Shown: piece after piece, positions 51,155 to 59,884 of the stretch
Layout of the letters: the number at the start of each line of letters is the position of its first letter
How positions within the stretch are numbered: the stretch's first letter is position 1
NCBI GenBank assembly: GCA_028693165.1
Contig: JAQUVX010000007.1
Location: 62,001 to 126,000, forward strand
Origin: Lachnospiraceae bacterium
GTDB lineage: Bacteria > Bacillota > Clostridia > Lachnospirales > Lachnospiraceae
Direction: 5' to 3'
DNA length: 64,000 bases
Notes under the pieces: generated by a model
What the model was told of the DNA's origin: nothing
What the model saw: the letters and a program-made list of their open reading frames with translations, nothing else
The model's database searches: none
Made by a program: the position numbers and the translations under genes

Positions 51155-52165
51155 CTATACCACATTTCCTGCCTTCTGTTTTCCATTCTGTGCCATCACT
51201 CCGACAAGTGGATGTGGCACATACAATTCTTCTAAATAGCTGATTTCCGAATCAGAGAGGGTTACTTCTACTGCGCCTATCGCTCCATCTATATGCGATT
51301 TCCTGGTAGCGCCTACAACCGGAGCCGCCACTTTCGTAAGCAGCCACGCCAACGAAATCTCTGTCATGGAAACACCTTTTTGATCTGCAAGCTCTGCCAC
51401 TCGTTTCATAATCTTGCTGTCTGCTTCTGCTGTTCCATCATATTTCAGACGGGCATAGGCATCTTCCTCCAGACGTTTTGAAATCTCGCCCGGACGTTTT
51501 GATAATCTTCCACCTGCTAATGCACTATAGGGTGTCATGGCAATATTCTGGTCGTAACAAAAGGATGCCATTTCTCTTTCCTCTTCCCTTGCAATCAGGT
51601 TATAATGTCCCTGAACTGACACAAATTCTGCAAAACCATGCTCTCTTGCATAGAAGTTCGCTTTTGCAAGCTGCCAGGTAAAACAGTTCGAAATCCCAAT
51701 ATAGCGAACTTTCCCGGCCTTAACCACTTGATGGAGTCCATCCATGATTTTTTCCATCGGTGTATGATAATCCCACATATGATAAATATAGAGGTCTACA
51801 TAATCCATTCCTAAATTAGCAAGACTTTTATTTAGAGAATGCTCAATGTGCTGTTGTCCGCTGATTCCTGCATCGATTTCATCCTGGGAGCGAGGTAAAA
51901 ATTTAGTAGCAATCACATAATCGTTCCGATTTGCAAAATCTCTTAAAGCCCTCCCTACAAACTGTTCGCTGGTTCCGTTCTGGTAAGCAATGGCTGTATC
52001 AAAGAAATTGATCCCTTTTTCCAAACCATACTTCACAATTTCTCGCGTCTTAAGTTCATCCACGGTCCAACTGTGCTGTCCCGCCGAACGATTTCCAAAT
52101 CCCATGCATCCCATACAAATGCGGGATACTGTTAAATCTGATTTTCCTAAGTTTATGTACTTCAT
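51155..52165 (-). CDS. Aldo/keto reductase
   Basis: 336 residues. TIM-barrel NADPH-dependent oxidoreductase with the tetrad Asp/Tyr (FDTAIAYQNG), Lys (VIATKF) and His (YIYHMWDYH), plus the C-terminal VVGATRKSHIDGA cofactor loop. It reduces aldehydes or ketones; quinones or alpha-keto compounds are possible from the context. Normal length. Between the exported flavodoxin and CMD-cupin genes. Confidence 0.94.
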   Translation of the reverse strand: MKYINLGKSDLTVSRICMGCMGFGNRSAGQHSWTVDELKTREIVKYGLEKGINFFDTAIAYQNGTSEQFVGRALRDFANRNDYVIATKFLPRSQDEIDAGISGQQHIEHSLNKSLANLGMDYVDLYIYHMWDYHTPMEKIMDGLHQVVKAGKVRYIGISNCFTWQLAKANFYAREHGFAEFVSVQGHYNLIAREEEREMASFCYDQNIAMTPYSALAGGRLSKRPGEISKRLEEDAYARLKYDGTAEADSKIMKRVAELADQKGVSMTEISLAWLLTKVAAPVVGATRKSHIDGAIGAVEVTLSDSEISYLEELYVPHPLVGVMAQNGKQKAGNVV

Positions 52166-52191
52166 TTCTTATTCTCCCTGTCAATCAGGCT

Positions 52192-53007
52192 CTAAAAACC
52201 AATTTCTCGCAACCAAGAAGCAATGCTTCCGGTATCATTTACTCTGCGTCCGGACAGGACATTGGAATCAGGGCAAATACTTCTGATGGAACGTACACTG
52301 GAATCAATCCCACTGCTTCCGCTGGTGCAGAACGGCACGATCGTCTTTCCTGAAAAATCATAGGACTCCAAAAATGTATCAATCAGCTTTGGTTCCATTC
52401 CATACCAGATCGGATAACCCACAAATACGGTATCATAGACTTCCATATTGGGTATTGTGGTGGTCAGAGCAGGCCTCGCATCCTGACTCTGTTCCCGCTG
52501 TGCTCTGTCAAGAGCAGCCTGATAGGAATCCGGATATGGGTCTGCTGCTTCCAGAGAAACAAGGGCAGCACCCGTATGCTCCTGTATTTTGGCCGCCGCC
52601 TGTGCTGTGGTCCCGGTCTTTGAAAAATATACCACCAAAACATTTCCTGTATTCGTAATGTCTGTCTGAGCAGAAGACTCGGAAACCTCTCTGCTCTGAA
52701 CCAGACTGTCCACGACCCACTTGCCATCAGCGTCCACCTGATATCCATCTGGAGTCACAGTATTAGCATACATCCAGCCCGATGCATCAAATGCATAGCA
52801 CTCTGCAACTCCATCCTGATTTCCATCCAGCCACTGCCAAGATGGCGCAGCTTCCGTACCTGCATAATACTGTCCATTTCCAAGATCATACCTCCAGCCT
52901 GTACCAGTTCCATTCTGCTCCTCAGTCCAGCCAGCCGCCAACGCCGTAAACGCAGACAAAATTGTCATTACAACTACCACCAAAAACATTCTCATAATTT
53001 TTTTCAT
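52192..53007 (-). CDS. Exported flavodoxin with cell-wall-binding-like repeats
   Basis: 271 residues. Signal peptide (about 1-25, TALAAG), then two aromatic/Gly-rich repeats of choline/cell-wall-binding style (GWRYDLGNGQYYAG, WQWLDGNQDGVAECYAFDAS, GYQVDADGKWVVD), then a flavodoxin domain (about 120-271) with the FMN phosphate loop YFSKTGTTAQAA, GYPIWYGMEP and PFCTSGSSGI. A redox protein anchored outside the cell membrane. No lipobox. ATG at 53007. Confidence 0.85.
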   Translation of the reverse strand: MKKIMRMFLVVVVMTILSAFTALAAGWTEEQNGTGTGWRYDLGNGQYYAGTEAAPSWQWLDGNQDGVAECYAFDASGWMYANTVTPDGYQVDADGKWVVDSLVQSREVSESSAQTDITNTGNVLVVYFSKTGTTAQAAAKIQEHTGAALVSLEAADPYPDSYQAALDRAQREQSQDARPALTTTIPNMEVYDTVFVGYPIWYGMEPKLIDTFLESYDFSGKTIVPFCTSGSSGIDSSVRSIRSICPDSNVLSGRRVNDTGSIASWLREIGF

Positions 53008-53036
53008 GTGTTTTACCTCTTTCAAATTGAATTTTC

Positions 53037-54374
53037 TCAGACAACTTCAAACGCTTTCCATTTCCCCGATTTCCGGCGCCAGATAAAAACCACCGCACGG
53101 ATTACCCAATCACTGACCATGGCAAGGGCAATGCCAATCACACCCATTTGCAGAACAATCCCCAGCAGGTATGATAAAAACAGTCGCCCTGCTATCGTGG
53201 ATATGACAGAAACATACATCGTAAATTTCACGTCCCCCGCCGCTCGAAGCCCGTTGCTAAGCGCCCCGGAAAAAGGAAAAGCGACTGCATTAAACACATT
53301 GTGTATCAGCACCAGCCAGATTACAAGCCGCTTCGTCTGCGGCTCCAACGCATAGAACCGGAGGAACAGCGGCGTAAAAATAAGGATCAGAAGATTCCAC
53401 GACGAGGACAGCCGGAGTGTTATTTTTGATAATTTCGTGAAATAATAGTCTGCCGCCTCTATGTCCTTATTTCCCATGCATTGCCCGATGACGGTAATAA
53501 ATGCAGGCCCCATTGCTACACCCGCCAGCGCCGCCAGGGACCAGATACTCTGCGCCACGCCATTCGCCGCAATTTGAACCGTACCAAAGAGCGCCGCAAT
53601 GCTGCTGAGCGCCACTTTCACAAATTGAAAAATCCCGTTTTCCACTCCGTTTGGTATGGCGAAATTCCATATCCGTCTCAGATAATCCGTATCCCATTTG
53701 AATATCCAACCGGCTGTATAAACCACCTCGTTCTTTTTCCGAAAGCACAGAACCGTAATGGCAGCCGCAGAAAATATCCTCGCAATCAGGGACGGCCATG
53801 CTACCCCCGCCACCCCTGCATGAAGTACGAAAACGCCAATCACATTCCCAATCACGTTCATGATATTTGACAGCACCGCTATGTACATGGTCACATTTGT
53901 CTTCCCAAGGCTCCGGTAAACTGCCGCACCCGAATGATAGACCGCCAGTGCCGGGTAAGAATAGGCGGAAATTTTCAGATAAGTGACACAGGCATCCATG
54001 ACAGAATCCTCCACCTTGCCAAAAAGCAGTCGGAGCATCCCGTTCTTTCCTGCCAGCACCAATACCACAATCAAGAGGGAAAATACGGTTCCAAACATCA
54101 GGAGCTGGCTGGCAGACCTTCCTGCGCTCTCGGAATCCTTCCTGCCGATATACTGGCTGATTACAACAGCGCCACCGGATGCCAGCGCCGTGAACAGATA
54201 AATAAAAATTGTGTTAAACTGGTTTACCAGCGAAACTCCCGATACCGCCGCTTCCCCTGCATGACTGACAACGAGCGTATCTGCAATTCCTACAAGCATT
54301 ACGAAAAGCTGCTCAAAAAACAACGGAATCATCATTCTTTGCAGATCTTTTTCTGAAAACGGCATCTGCTTCAT
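53037..54374 (-). CDS. MATE-family efflux transporter (redox operon)
   Basis: 445 residues, twelve membrane helices in two six-helix halves. It exports drugs or metabolites using Na+ or H+. GGAVVISQYIGRKDSE and QSIWSLAALAGVAMGPAF are typical. ATG at 54374, AGGAGA upstream. Between two flavodoxin genes, so it may export a redox-active compound or quinone-like substrate. It differs from the second MATE at 57002. Confidence 0.9.
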   Translation of the reverse strand: MKQMPFSEKDLQRMMIPLFFEQLFVMLVGIADTLVVSHAGEAAVSGVSLVNQFNTIFIYLFTALASGGAVVISQYIGRKDSESAGRSASQLLMFGTVFSLLIVVLVLAGKNGMLRLLFGKVEDSVMDACVTYLKISAYSYPALAVYHSGAAVYRSLGKTNVTMYIAVLSNIMNVIGNVIGVFVLHAGVAGVAWPSLIARIFSAAAITVLCFRKKNEVVYTAGWIFKWDTDYLRRIWNFAIPNGVENGIFQFVKVALSSIAALFGTVQIAANGVAQSIWSLAALAGVAMGPAFITVIGQCMGNKDIEAADYYFTKLSKITLRLSSSWNLLILIFTPLFLRFYALEPQTKRLVIWLVLIHNVFNAVAFPFSGALSNGLRAAGDVKFTMYVSVISTIAGRLFLSYLLGIVLQMGVIGIALAMVSDWVIRAVVFIWRRKSGKWKAFEVV

Positions 54375-54384
54375 CGTGCGTCTC

Positions 54385-55106
54385 CTATTTTGATTCTTCT
54401 TCAAGGTTCAAGCCAAGACTGTTTACCCATTCCATCACGGTATCCTGAGAAGCACTGCCGCTTAAGCGTTCGCCGGGAAGCCACTGGGCATCGCCTGTAA
54501 GCTGCTCCAGATTGGCTGCGCTGGAACCTATGCCGCTGCTGCCGGAGGTGCAGAAGGGCACAATGGTTTTGCCGGAGAAATTATAGCTCTCCATAAACGT
54601 GCTGACGATTCTCGGTGCTTCTCCCCACCAGATCGGATAACCGATCAATAAGATTGTATACTGCTCCATGTTCTCCACACTGCCGGAAATGGCAGGGCGG
54701 GCGTACGGATCGTTCATCTCAATGGTCGTACGGCTGTTGTTATCGCTGTAATTAAGGTCTGCGTCCGTGTAGGGAACTTCGGGAACAATCTCATAAAGAT
54801 CTGCATTCAGACCGTTTGCAATCTGTTCCGCTACGCTCTTTGTCGTATTCGTGGCCGAGAAGTAAGCAACCAGAACGTTGCTATTTGATGTGCCGGGAAC
54901 CTTCGTTTCCTCTGACTGGCTTTCGGGAGCATCCGTACTCTCAGCACCTGCACTGCTGGTTTAGTTTCAGTTTCTTCAATGTTTGTCGTACTTTCTGCCG
55001 AAGTATCTTCCGTGGACGGCTGCGCCAACTGGCTTGCAGAATTGCTGCAGCCAGCAAGCCCCAAAATCATAACCAAAGAGAGTAAACTCGCACTTATTTT
55101 TTTCAT
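54385..55106 (-). pseudogene. Frameshifted flavodoxin lipoprotein
   Basis: Begins MKKISASLLSLVMILGLAGC with a good lipobox (AGC) and RBS GGAGG. The frame breaks near 54955 in the Thr/Glu-rich linker; the other frame continues with the flavodoxin domain (NVLVAYFSATNTTKSVAEQ, GYPIWWGEAP, PFCTSGSSGIGSS) to the stop at 54385. One indel in a low-complexity linker separates the two parts. A sequencing error is possible. Paralogue of the genes on both sides. Confidence 0.75.
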
Positions 55107-55125
55107 CATAAAATCCTCCAATTTT

Positions 55126-55899
55126 TTATTCTGCCAGCGAGAACGTGATTTCTTCGCGGCTGTCAAGATTGTCAAATACAGAAAGGTCAGAAGTGACTCT
55201 GCCAATCGTAATCTTGATGGCCGTTTCTGTCTGTGTATTGGTTTCCGATATTCCTATCTCTGTAAGCCATGCGTCTATGGTATCCTGCGCATTTGGCGCA
55301 TCCTGTGCCTCAATCGCAATTCCCTTCAAAGAAACAGCCGCATGGCTTGCTTTTGCAATGGTCTGATAACTGCTTCCAGCGCCATAACCATCGTGAGTAC
55401 AAAATGGTATGACCGTTTTTCCAGTTAAATCATAATCCTTCAAAAAGGACATCACGGCCTGCGGAACACCCGTTGCCCATACCGGATAGCCCACAAATAC
55501 CGTATCATAGGCAGAAAGATCCAGATCACTGGTTTTGAGCTTCGGCAGATCATTACGGTTCATTTCATCATGATTTACATCCCGCAGTTCATCAAAGTCT
55601 GTCGTATATGAAGTGACCGTCTCAATCCGATGAAGATCACCTCCAACTTTCCCCGCTATCATATTGGCAATATACTCCGTTGTACCATAACGAAGATTAC
55701 CATCCGCCACGATGCTTGCCGAGGTTGTGGCATCCACATCAGCGGGATATTCCGTATTCCCCCAGCGTGAGAAATAGACAATCAAAGTGTTATTTGACGC
55801 TTGTCCGCCGTTTTCCTGCAATGGATTTGCTTCACTGCCCCAGGCCGTCAGCAAAAAAAGCATACAAAAAACGAGCAGCGCCGATTGCATTCGTTTCAT
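55126..55899 (-). CDS. Exported flavodoxin-like protein with altered lipobox
   Basis: 257 residues. N-terminal export signal with LLTAWGS where a lipoprotein would have LLTACGS: the Cys is Trp. Then a flavodoxin domain: LIVYFSRWGNTEYPADVDA, VFVGYPVWATGVPQ, IPFCTHDGYGAGSS, and a C-terminal strand-rich extension of about 45 residues. First gene of the operon, with RBS AAGGAGG. May now be released or stay membrane-anchored by its signal. Confidence 0.82.
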   Translation of the reverse strand: MKRMQSALLVFCMLFLLTAWGSEANPLQENGGQASNNTLIVYFSRWGNTEYPADVDATTSASIVADGNLRYGTTEYIANMIAGKVGGDLHRIETVTSYTTDFDELRDVNHDEMNRNDLPKLKTSDLDLSAYDTVFVGYPVWATGVPQAVMSFLKDYDLTGKTVIPFCTHDGYGAGSSYQTIAKASHAAVSLKGIAIEAQDAPNAQDTIDAWLTEIGISETNTQTETAIKITIGRVTSDLSVFDNLDSREEITFSLAE

Positions 55900-55922
55900 A
55901 GATTACCTCCTTTTATGGTTGC

Positions 55923-55973
55923 AAAAATGCAGGTGCCAAAATCAAAGCCTTCGCCTGATCTCTACACCTGCAT
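55923..55973 (-). terminator. Terminator of the LysR gene
   Basis: Arms ATGCAGGTG / CACCTGCAT with a 29-base loop and TTTTT after the second arm on the minus strand. It overlaps the -10 box of the next operon. Confidence 0.6.
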
Positions 55974-56000
55974 TATATTTTTTTACCTGCTTCATATCAA
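55972..56000 (-). promoter_or_regulatory. Promoter of the flavodoxin/MATE/AKR operon
   Basis: TTGATA (55995-56000) and TATAAT (55972-55977), 17-base spacer, minus strand. Transcription would start inside the hairpin just listed, so operon mRNA cannot form that whole stem. Confidence 0.65.
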
Positions 56001-56011
56001 ATACTTAATTT

Positions 56012-56902
56012 TTATGGTTTCCCAATGCCTAAAAAGCATTGGATATGTTCCATGAATTTTGTGGCAGCCAAGCTGAACGGCTGCCCACGTTTCCATGCCA
56101 GAACACTGGTTGCTGTCAGCGGGGGAATCAGTGGCCTGTATGCAATCTTTGATTGATCCAAAAACGGCAGGGCACCTTCAATCACCAGCGCATACGCCAA
56201 TCCGCCATTGACCATGATTGCGCTGTTTGTACTTAAATTACTGGTAAAAACAACATTCAGCTTATCATGGTAGCTGCCAAACCAGCTTGCCAATTCATTC
56301 TGCACATTCATACGCCGTGGGAGAATCAGGGGCAACGCAGATAAATCCTTTGCGGTTACGGCTTCTTTCTCTGAGAGCGGGTCATCCGAACGCATGAGAA
56401 CCACCCAGTTTTCTCTTATATTCAAACGAATAAAATCGTACTTTTCCATGTCAATCGGCTCAAGAAGCAAGCCAATATCCAGAAGCCCCTTATCCATCTG
56501 TTCTTTTACCAAATCTGCCGTGGCTGTAAAAATATCGAAGCTGACGCGGGAATATTTTTGCCGAAAGGCATCCACCAATTCCGGAAGAAGCTGTACCGCC
56601 GCCATTTCTCCGCAGCCAATGGAAATTTTTCCTTCCACCTGCTCATCCTGCTCCACCAATTCCTTTTCCGTTTTATCCACAAGCTGCAATATTTCTTCCG
56701 CACGGCGGCGAAGAAGGATTCCTTCATTGGTTAATTTGATTTTCCGTGTTCCCCGGTCAAATAGCTTTACACCAAGTTCTTCCTCCATCTGAGCGAGCTG
56801 ACGGGAAAGGGTTGGTTGTGTGATATGTAAAATTTCTGAGGCTTTCGTGATGCTCTCTTCCCTGACTACCATCAGAAAATAGCGAAGAACTCTGATTTCC
56901 AT
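56012..56902 (-). CDS. LysR-family regulator of the redox operon
   Basis: 296 residues. Winged helix at 1-60 (ITKASEILHITQPTLSRQLAQ) and effector domain to the end. GGAGGAG before the ATG at 56902. Directly upstream of the flavodoxin operon on the same strand, with its own extended -10 promoter, so it probably controls the operon, perhaps in response to quinone or electrophile stress. Confidence 0.9.
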   Translation of the reverse strand: MEIRVLRYFLMVVREESITKASEILHITQPTLSRQLAQMEEELGVKLFDRGTRKIKLTNEGILLRRRAEEILQLVDKTEKELVEQDEQVEGKISIGCGEMAAVQLLPELVDAFRQKYSRVSFDIFTATADLVKEQMDKGLLDIGLLLEPIDMEKYDFIRLNIRENWVVLMRSDDPLSEKEAVTAKDLSALPLILPRRMNVQNELASWFGSYHDKLNVVFTSNLSTNSAIMVNGGLAYALVIEGALPFLDQSKIAYRPLIPPLTATSVLAWKRGQPFSLAATKFMEHIQCFLGIGKP

Positions 56903-56956
56903 AAAAGGCTCCTCCAATTAATCCGCCATAACAAAAATAAGCTGTACAATGCAGTC

Positions 56957-56965
56957 ATTATAGCA
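56957..56965 (-). promoter_or_regulatory. Extended -10 promoter of the LysR gene
   Basis: TGCTATAAT on the minus strand; no good -35 box. Confidence 0.55.
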
Positions 56966-57001
56966 CGACCAGATCAATTTTTCTACGACAAGAAGCATCA
57001 C

Positions 57002-58348
57002 TTATAAATCCCGCCCCACTCCCAAATTTCTCTGTTCCCTATAGACAAGTGCAATCGAAAGCAGCAATGCCAATGCGTCGCTGACCGGCTGCGCCACAAA
57101 AATGCCGTTAATCCCCCAAAGCTTGGGAAAGATATAAATAAACGGGATTAAGAACAGAATCTGCCGGAGGCAGGTAATCACGATGGAGGGAACAGGCTTG
57201 GCAATCGACTGAAAGAATGTCGTTGCGAGCATGACAAATCCCAGGACCGGCGTGATACAAAAATTGGTTCGCAGTCCCGTAACTCCAAGCTCCAGCATTT
57301 CTTCCGAAGCACCAAACGCGCATAGAATGGCTTCCGGAAAGAACATGACAATCAGCCAGATGATACAGGTAACGCCTACTGAAAAAGCCGAGGCCTGATA
57401 CAGCGTAGCCATCACTCTCCTGTATTTTTTTGCGCCGAAATTGTTGCCAACGATCGGCTGAATTCCCTGGCTGATACCGCTTGCAGGCATAATTACAAAT
57501 GTCATAATGCTTGCAACCGCGGCGTACACGCTGATCGCCGTGTCCGAACCATATTTTCCTAATTGACTGTTATAAACAAGGCTGATCAGTCCCATCGCCA
57601 TTTGTGCGATCCAAAAAGCAAAGCCACAGGATATGATTTTTCCGGAAAGTTCAAAATCAAAAGAGAATGTTTCTCGTTCTATCTCCACCTTCGTGTAACC
57701 TTTGAAAATCAGATATGCGCCAAACAGTGCGGAGAGAAGTTGTCCTATGACAGTCGCCCAGGCCGCGCCCGTCACACCCCAGCCCAAAACTGCCACAAAC
57801 ACAGCATCCAGGATGATGTTCGTTACCGCACCGATTCCGGTGACGCACATCTCCAGAACCGGCTTTCCGGAAACACGCACAAAATCACAAAAGACCTGCG
57901 TAAGTCCCTGAAACAGACAGCCAAGTGTAACAATCCGATAATATTCAAACGCATACTCGTATGCCGTTTCTGTTACTCCAAAGATCTTGAGGATCGGATT
58001 TGCAAACAGAATCAGAAGCACAGACAGAAGAATTTCAGAAACAGCGACTAAGATCAATGCATTTCCAAAGGTACGGTTCATATTTTTCTGCTCGCCTTGT
58101 CCCGCAAACAGGCTGAACAGGGAGGAACCGCCCGCGCTGCAGGTAAGCCCGAAAGCCATCATCATGTAGGAAAGTGGAAAGCAGATGGATAGTCCGGCCA
58201 ATGCGGAAATGCCATTAAAATTTCCTACGAATATACGGTCAACGATATTATAAATTGCTGTAATCAGAAGTGAAATCGCCGCCGGGATCGAATACTTCAA
58301 AATCATAGGGAATAATTTCCCTGTCGAAAAATCATTTGTCTCATTCAT
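57002..58348 (-). CDS. MepA-like MATE multidrug exporter
   Basis: 448 residues, twelve helices. The N-terminus (AIYNIVDRIFVGN, SALAGLSICFPLSYM) is that of MepA-type MATE exporters. It follows a MarR gene by 81 bases, and a MarR-style site lies just upstream (58378-58392). In Staphylococcus aureus the MATE pump MepA is controlled by the MarR protein MepR in the same arrangement. Likely exports cationic drugs or bile-related compounds. Confidence 0.9.
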   Translation of the reverse strand: MNETNDFSTGKLFPMILKYSIPAAISLLITAIYNIVDRIFVGNFNGISALAGLSICFPLSYMMMAFGLTCSAGGSSLFSLFAGQGEQKNMNRTFGNALILVAVSEILLSVLLILFANPILKIFGVTETAYEYAFEYYRIVTLGCLFQGLTQVFCDFVRVSGKPVLEMCVTGIGAVTNIILDAVFVAVLGWGVTGAAWATVIGQLLSALFGAYLIFKGYTKVEIERETFSFDFELSGKIISCGFAFWIAQMAMGLISLVYNSQLGKYGSDTAISVYAAVASIMTFVIMPASGISQGIQPIVGNNFGAKKYRRVMATLYQASAFSVGVTCIIWLIVMFFPEAILCAFGASEEMLELGVTGLRTNFCITPVLGFVMLATTFFQSIAKPVPSIVITCLRQILFLIPFIYIFPKLWGINGIFVAQPVSDALALLLSIALVYREQRNLGVGRDL

Positions 58349-58377
58349 GTTTCATTACCTCTCTTTCGATTTAATAA

Positions 58378-58392
58378 GTTAGTTTCCTAAGT
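58378..58392. promoter_or_regulatory. MarR-type operator upstream of the MATE gene
   Basis: GTTAG-TTTC-CTAAG dyad; shares TTAGTTTCCTAAG with the site at 58872. GTTAG half-sites are known for MepR. Confidence 0.55.
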
Positions 58393-58429
58393 ATTGGTGC
58401 GAAAATTTTGGATAACACATCTGAAATTT

Positions 58430-58858
58430 TCATTCAGACAGGTTATCCATCATTTTCTCGATCACCTTGAAAAAGACCTGTAAGTCCGCTTCGGGAATGT
58501 CTCTTACAAGCGATTCCTCCAATGCGGTCAAATCTCCTATAACCTGCTCTTGATACCGCAGGGCTTTCTCCGTTACAACAATCTTTTTCAGGCGATTGTC
58601 ATAAGCCGTCGGCTCACGGACAATCAGCCCGTTCTTTTCCATCTGCTTCAACAATTCGGTTGCAGTAGACGGACGTATGCTGTATTCTTCCTCAAGATCT
58701 TTCTGGAATATATCTTCTGTCTGCGCAAGCAGGAAGTGAAGCGTTCTTCCCTGCGAGCCGCTGAACTCTTTCCGTGACGAAAGCATATCCAACTTCCTGC
58801 GCAGCTTGTTCGAAAGCTTGCTGACATACCTTGCGGCACTTTGTGTAAGAGAAATCAT
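58430..58858 (-). CDS. MarR-family regulator (MepR-like)
   Basis: 142 residues from the ATG at 58858. Winged helix with EEEYSIRPSTATELLKQMEK and the wing NGLIVREPTAYDNRLKKI. Promoter and palindromic operator directly upstream, and a second copy of the site before the MATE gene, indicate self-repression and control of the pump. Length like MepR (139). Confidence 0.9.
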   Translation of the reverse strand: MISLTQSAARYVSKLSNKLRRKLDMLSSRKEFSGSQGRTLHFLLAQTEDIFQKDLEEEYSIRPSTATELLKQMEKNGLIVREPTAYDNRLKKIVVTEKALRYQEQVIGDLTALEESLVRDIPEADLQVFFKVIEKMMDNLSE

Positions 58859-58871
58859 GGCGTGCACCTTT

Positions 58872-58885
58872 CTTAGTTTCCTAAG
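58872..58885. promoter_or_regulatory. MarR-type operator of the marR gene
   Basis: CTTAG-TTTC-CTAAG palindrome, 2 bases downstream of the -10 box. Confidence 0.6.
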
Positions 58886-58887
58886 CA

Positions 58888-58916
58888 ATTCTACTTCTAA
58901 TCGCTTTCTTTGTCAA
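58888..58916 (-). promoter_or_regulatory. Promoter of the marR-MATE operon
   Basis: TTGACA (58911-58916) and TAGAAT (58888-58893), 17-base spacer, minus strand, just after the kinase stop. Confidence 0.75.
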
Positions 58917-58921
58917 GTATA

Positions 58922-59884
58922 TTAGCCATGATAAAGTTCTTCAATTGCTGTCTTTCGCGGAATCGCCGGAATGCCGCCTCTCTTCTGCACACACAGTGCA
59001 GCCACAGCATTGCCAAATCGTGCACATTCCTTCAGATTGTCCCATGATCGGTTTTCCAGTTTGTCATCCTGTCTTAACAGGGCACTTAAAAATCCGCCCC
59101 AGAAGGAGTCTCCCGCACCTGTTGTATCCACTGTTTTCACAAGATAGCCGGGTACGATTTCAAATCGATCCCGTATTCCGAGCAATACGCCTTCCCGTCC
59201 CAACGTAATCGCCGCCAGTCGGGGTCCCATGTTCAGTAAGGCTTCCAGCGCCTTTGGATATTCCGTTTCTCCTGTCAGCAGCAGGCTTTCCTCATCGGAT
59301 ACTTTCATGATGTCTGCATACGAGATGACCGATTTCATGGTCTCCACGGCTGTGGTTACATCCTTCCAAAGGGAGGCTCTGTAATTTGGATCGTAGGAAA
59401 TCAGCGCACCTGCTGCTTTTGCGATCCGGATTGCTTCTAATGTAGCGGATCTTGCAGGCTCATCCGTCAGGGATAAGGAACCATAGTGGAACACCTTGCA
59501 GGATTCCAGCAAGTCCCGATTCAGCTCCTCTTTGCGCAGTCTGGTATCTGCTCCCGGCTTTCTCGCAAAGGAAAATTCCCGTTCTCCGCTCGAATTGATT
59601 TCTACAAACGCCAGTGTCGTGAAGCATTCCTCATCCTCAATGATATAGTCCGTACAGATTCCTTCCTGCTCCAGCGTCTGTTTCAGAAAAGCACCGTGCA
59701 TATCTTTGCCGACCTTGCCTACAAATGCAGTCTTGTACCCCATATGACTGGCTGCGGTCAAAAGATTCGCAGGTGCCCCTCCTGGATTCTGTTCAAACAG
59801 TTTCTGACCGCCCTTGCTGATACCTGCCTCCGTAAAGTCTATGAGCAATTCTCCCAATGCAACGATATCAACCTCTTTTTCCAT
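58922..59884 (-). CDS. PfkB-family sugar kinase (fructokinase-like)
   Basis: 320 residues. Ribokinase fold with GELLIDFTEAG, NPGGAPANLLTAASHMGY and the TTGAGDSFWGGFL catalytic/anion-hole motif near 250. The sequence fits fructokinases. With the Zn dehydrogenase and symporter of the same operon it would complete polyol uptake, oxidation to a ketose and phosphorylation. Its start overlaps the symporter end by 17 bases. Confidence 0.9.
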   Translation of the reverse strand: MEKEVDIVALGELLIDFTEAGISKGGQKLFEQNPGGAPANLLTAASHMGYKTAFVGKVGKDMHGAFLKQTLEQEGICTDYIIEDEECFTTLAFVEINSSGEREFSFARKPGADTRLRKEELNRDLLESCKVFHYGSLSLTDEPARSATLEAIRIAKAAGALISYDPNYRASLWKDVTTAVETMKSVISYADIMKVSDEESLLLTGETEYPKALEALLNMGPRLAAITLGREGVLLGIRDRFEIVPGYLVKTVDTTGAGDSFWGGFLSALLRQDDKLENRSWDNLKECARFGNAVAALCVQKRGGIPAIPRKTAIEELYHG

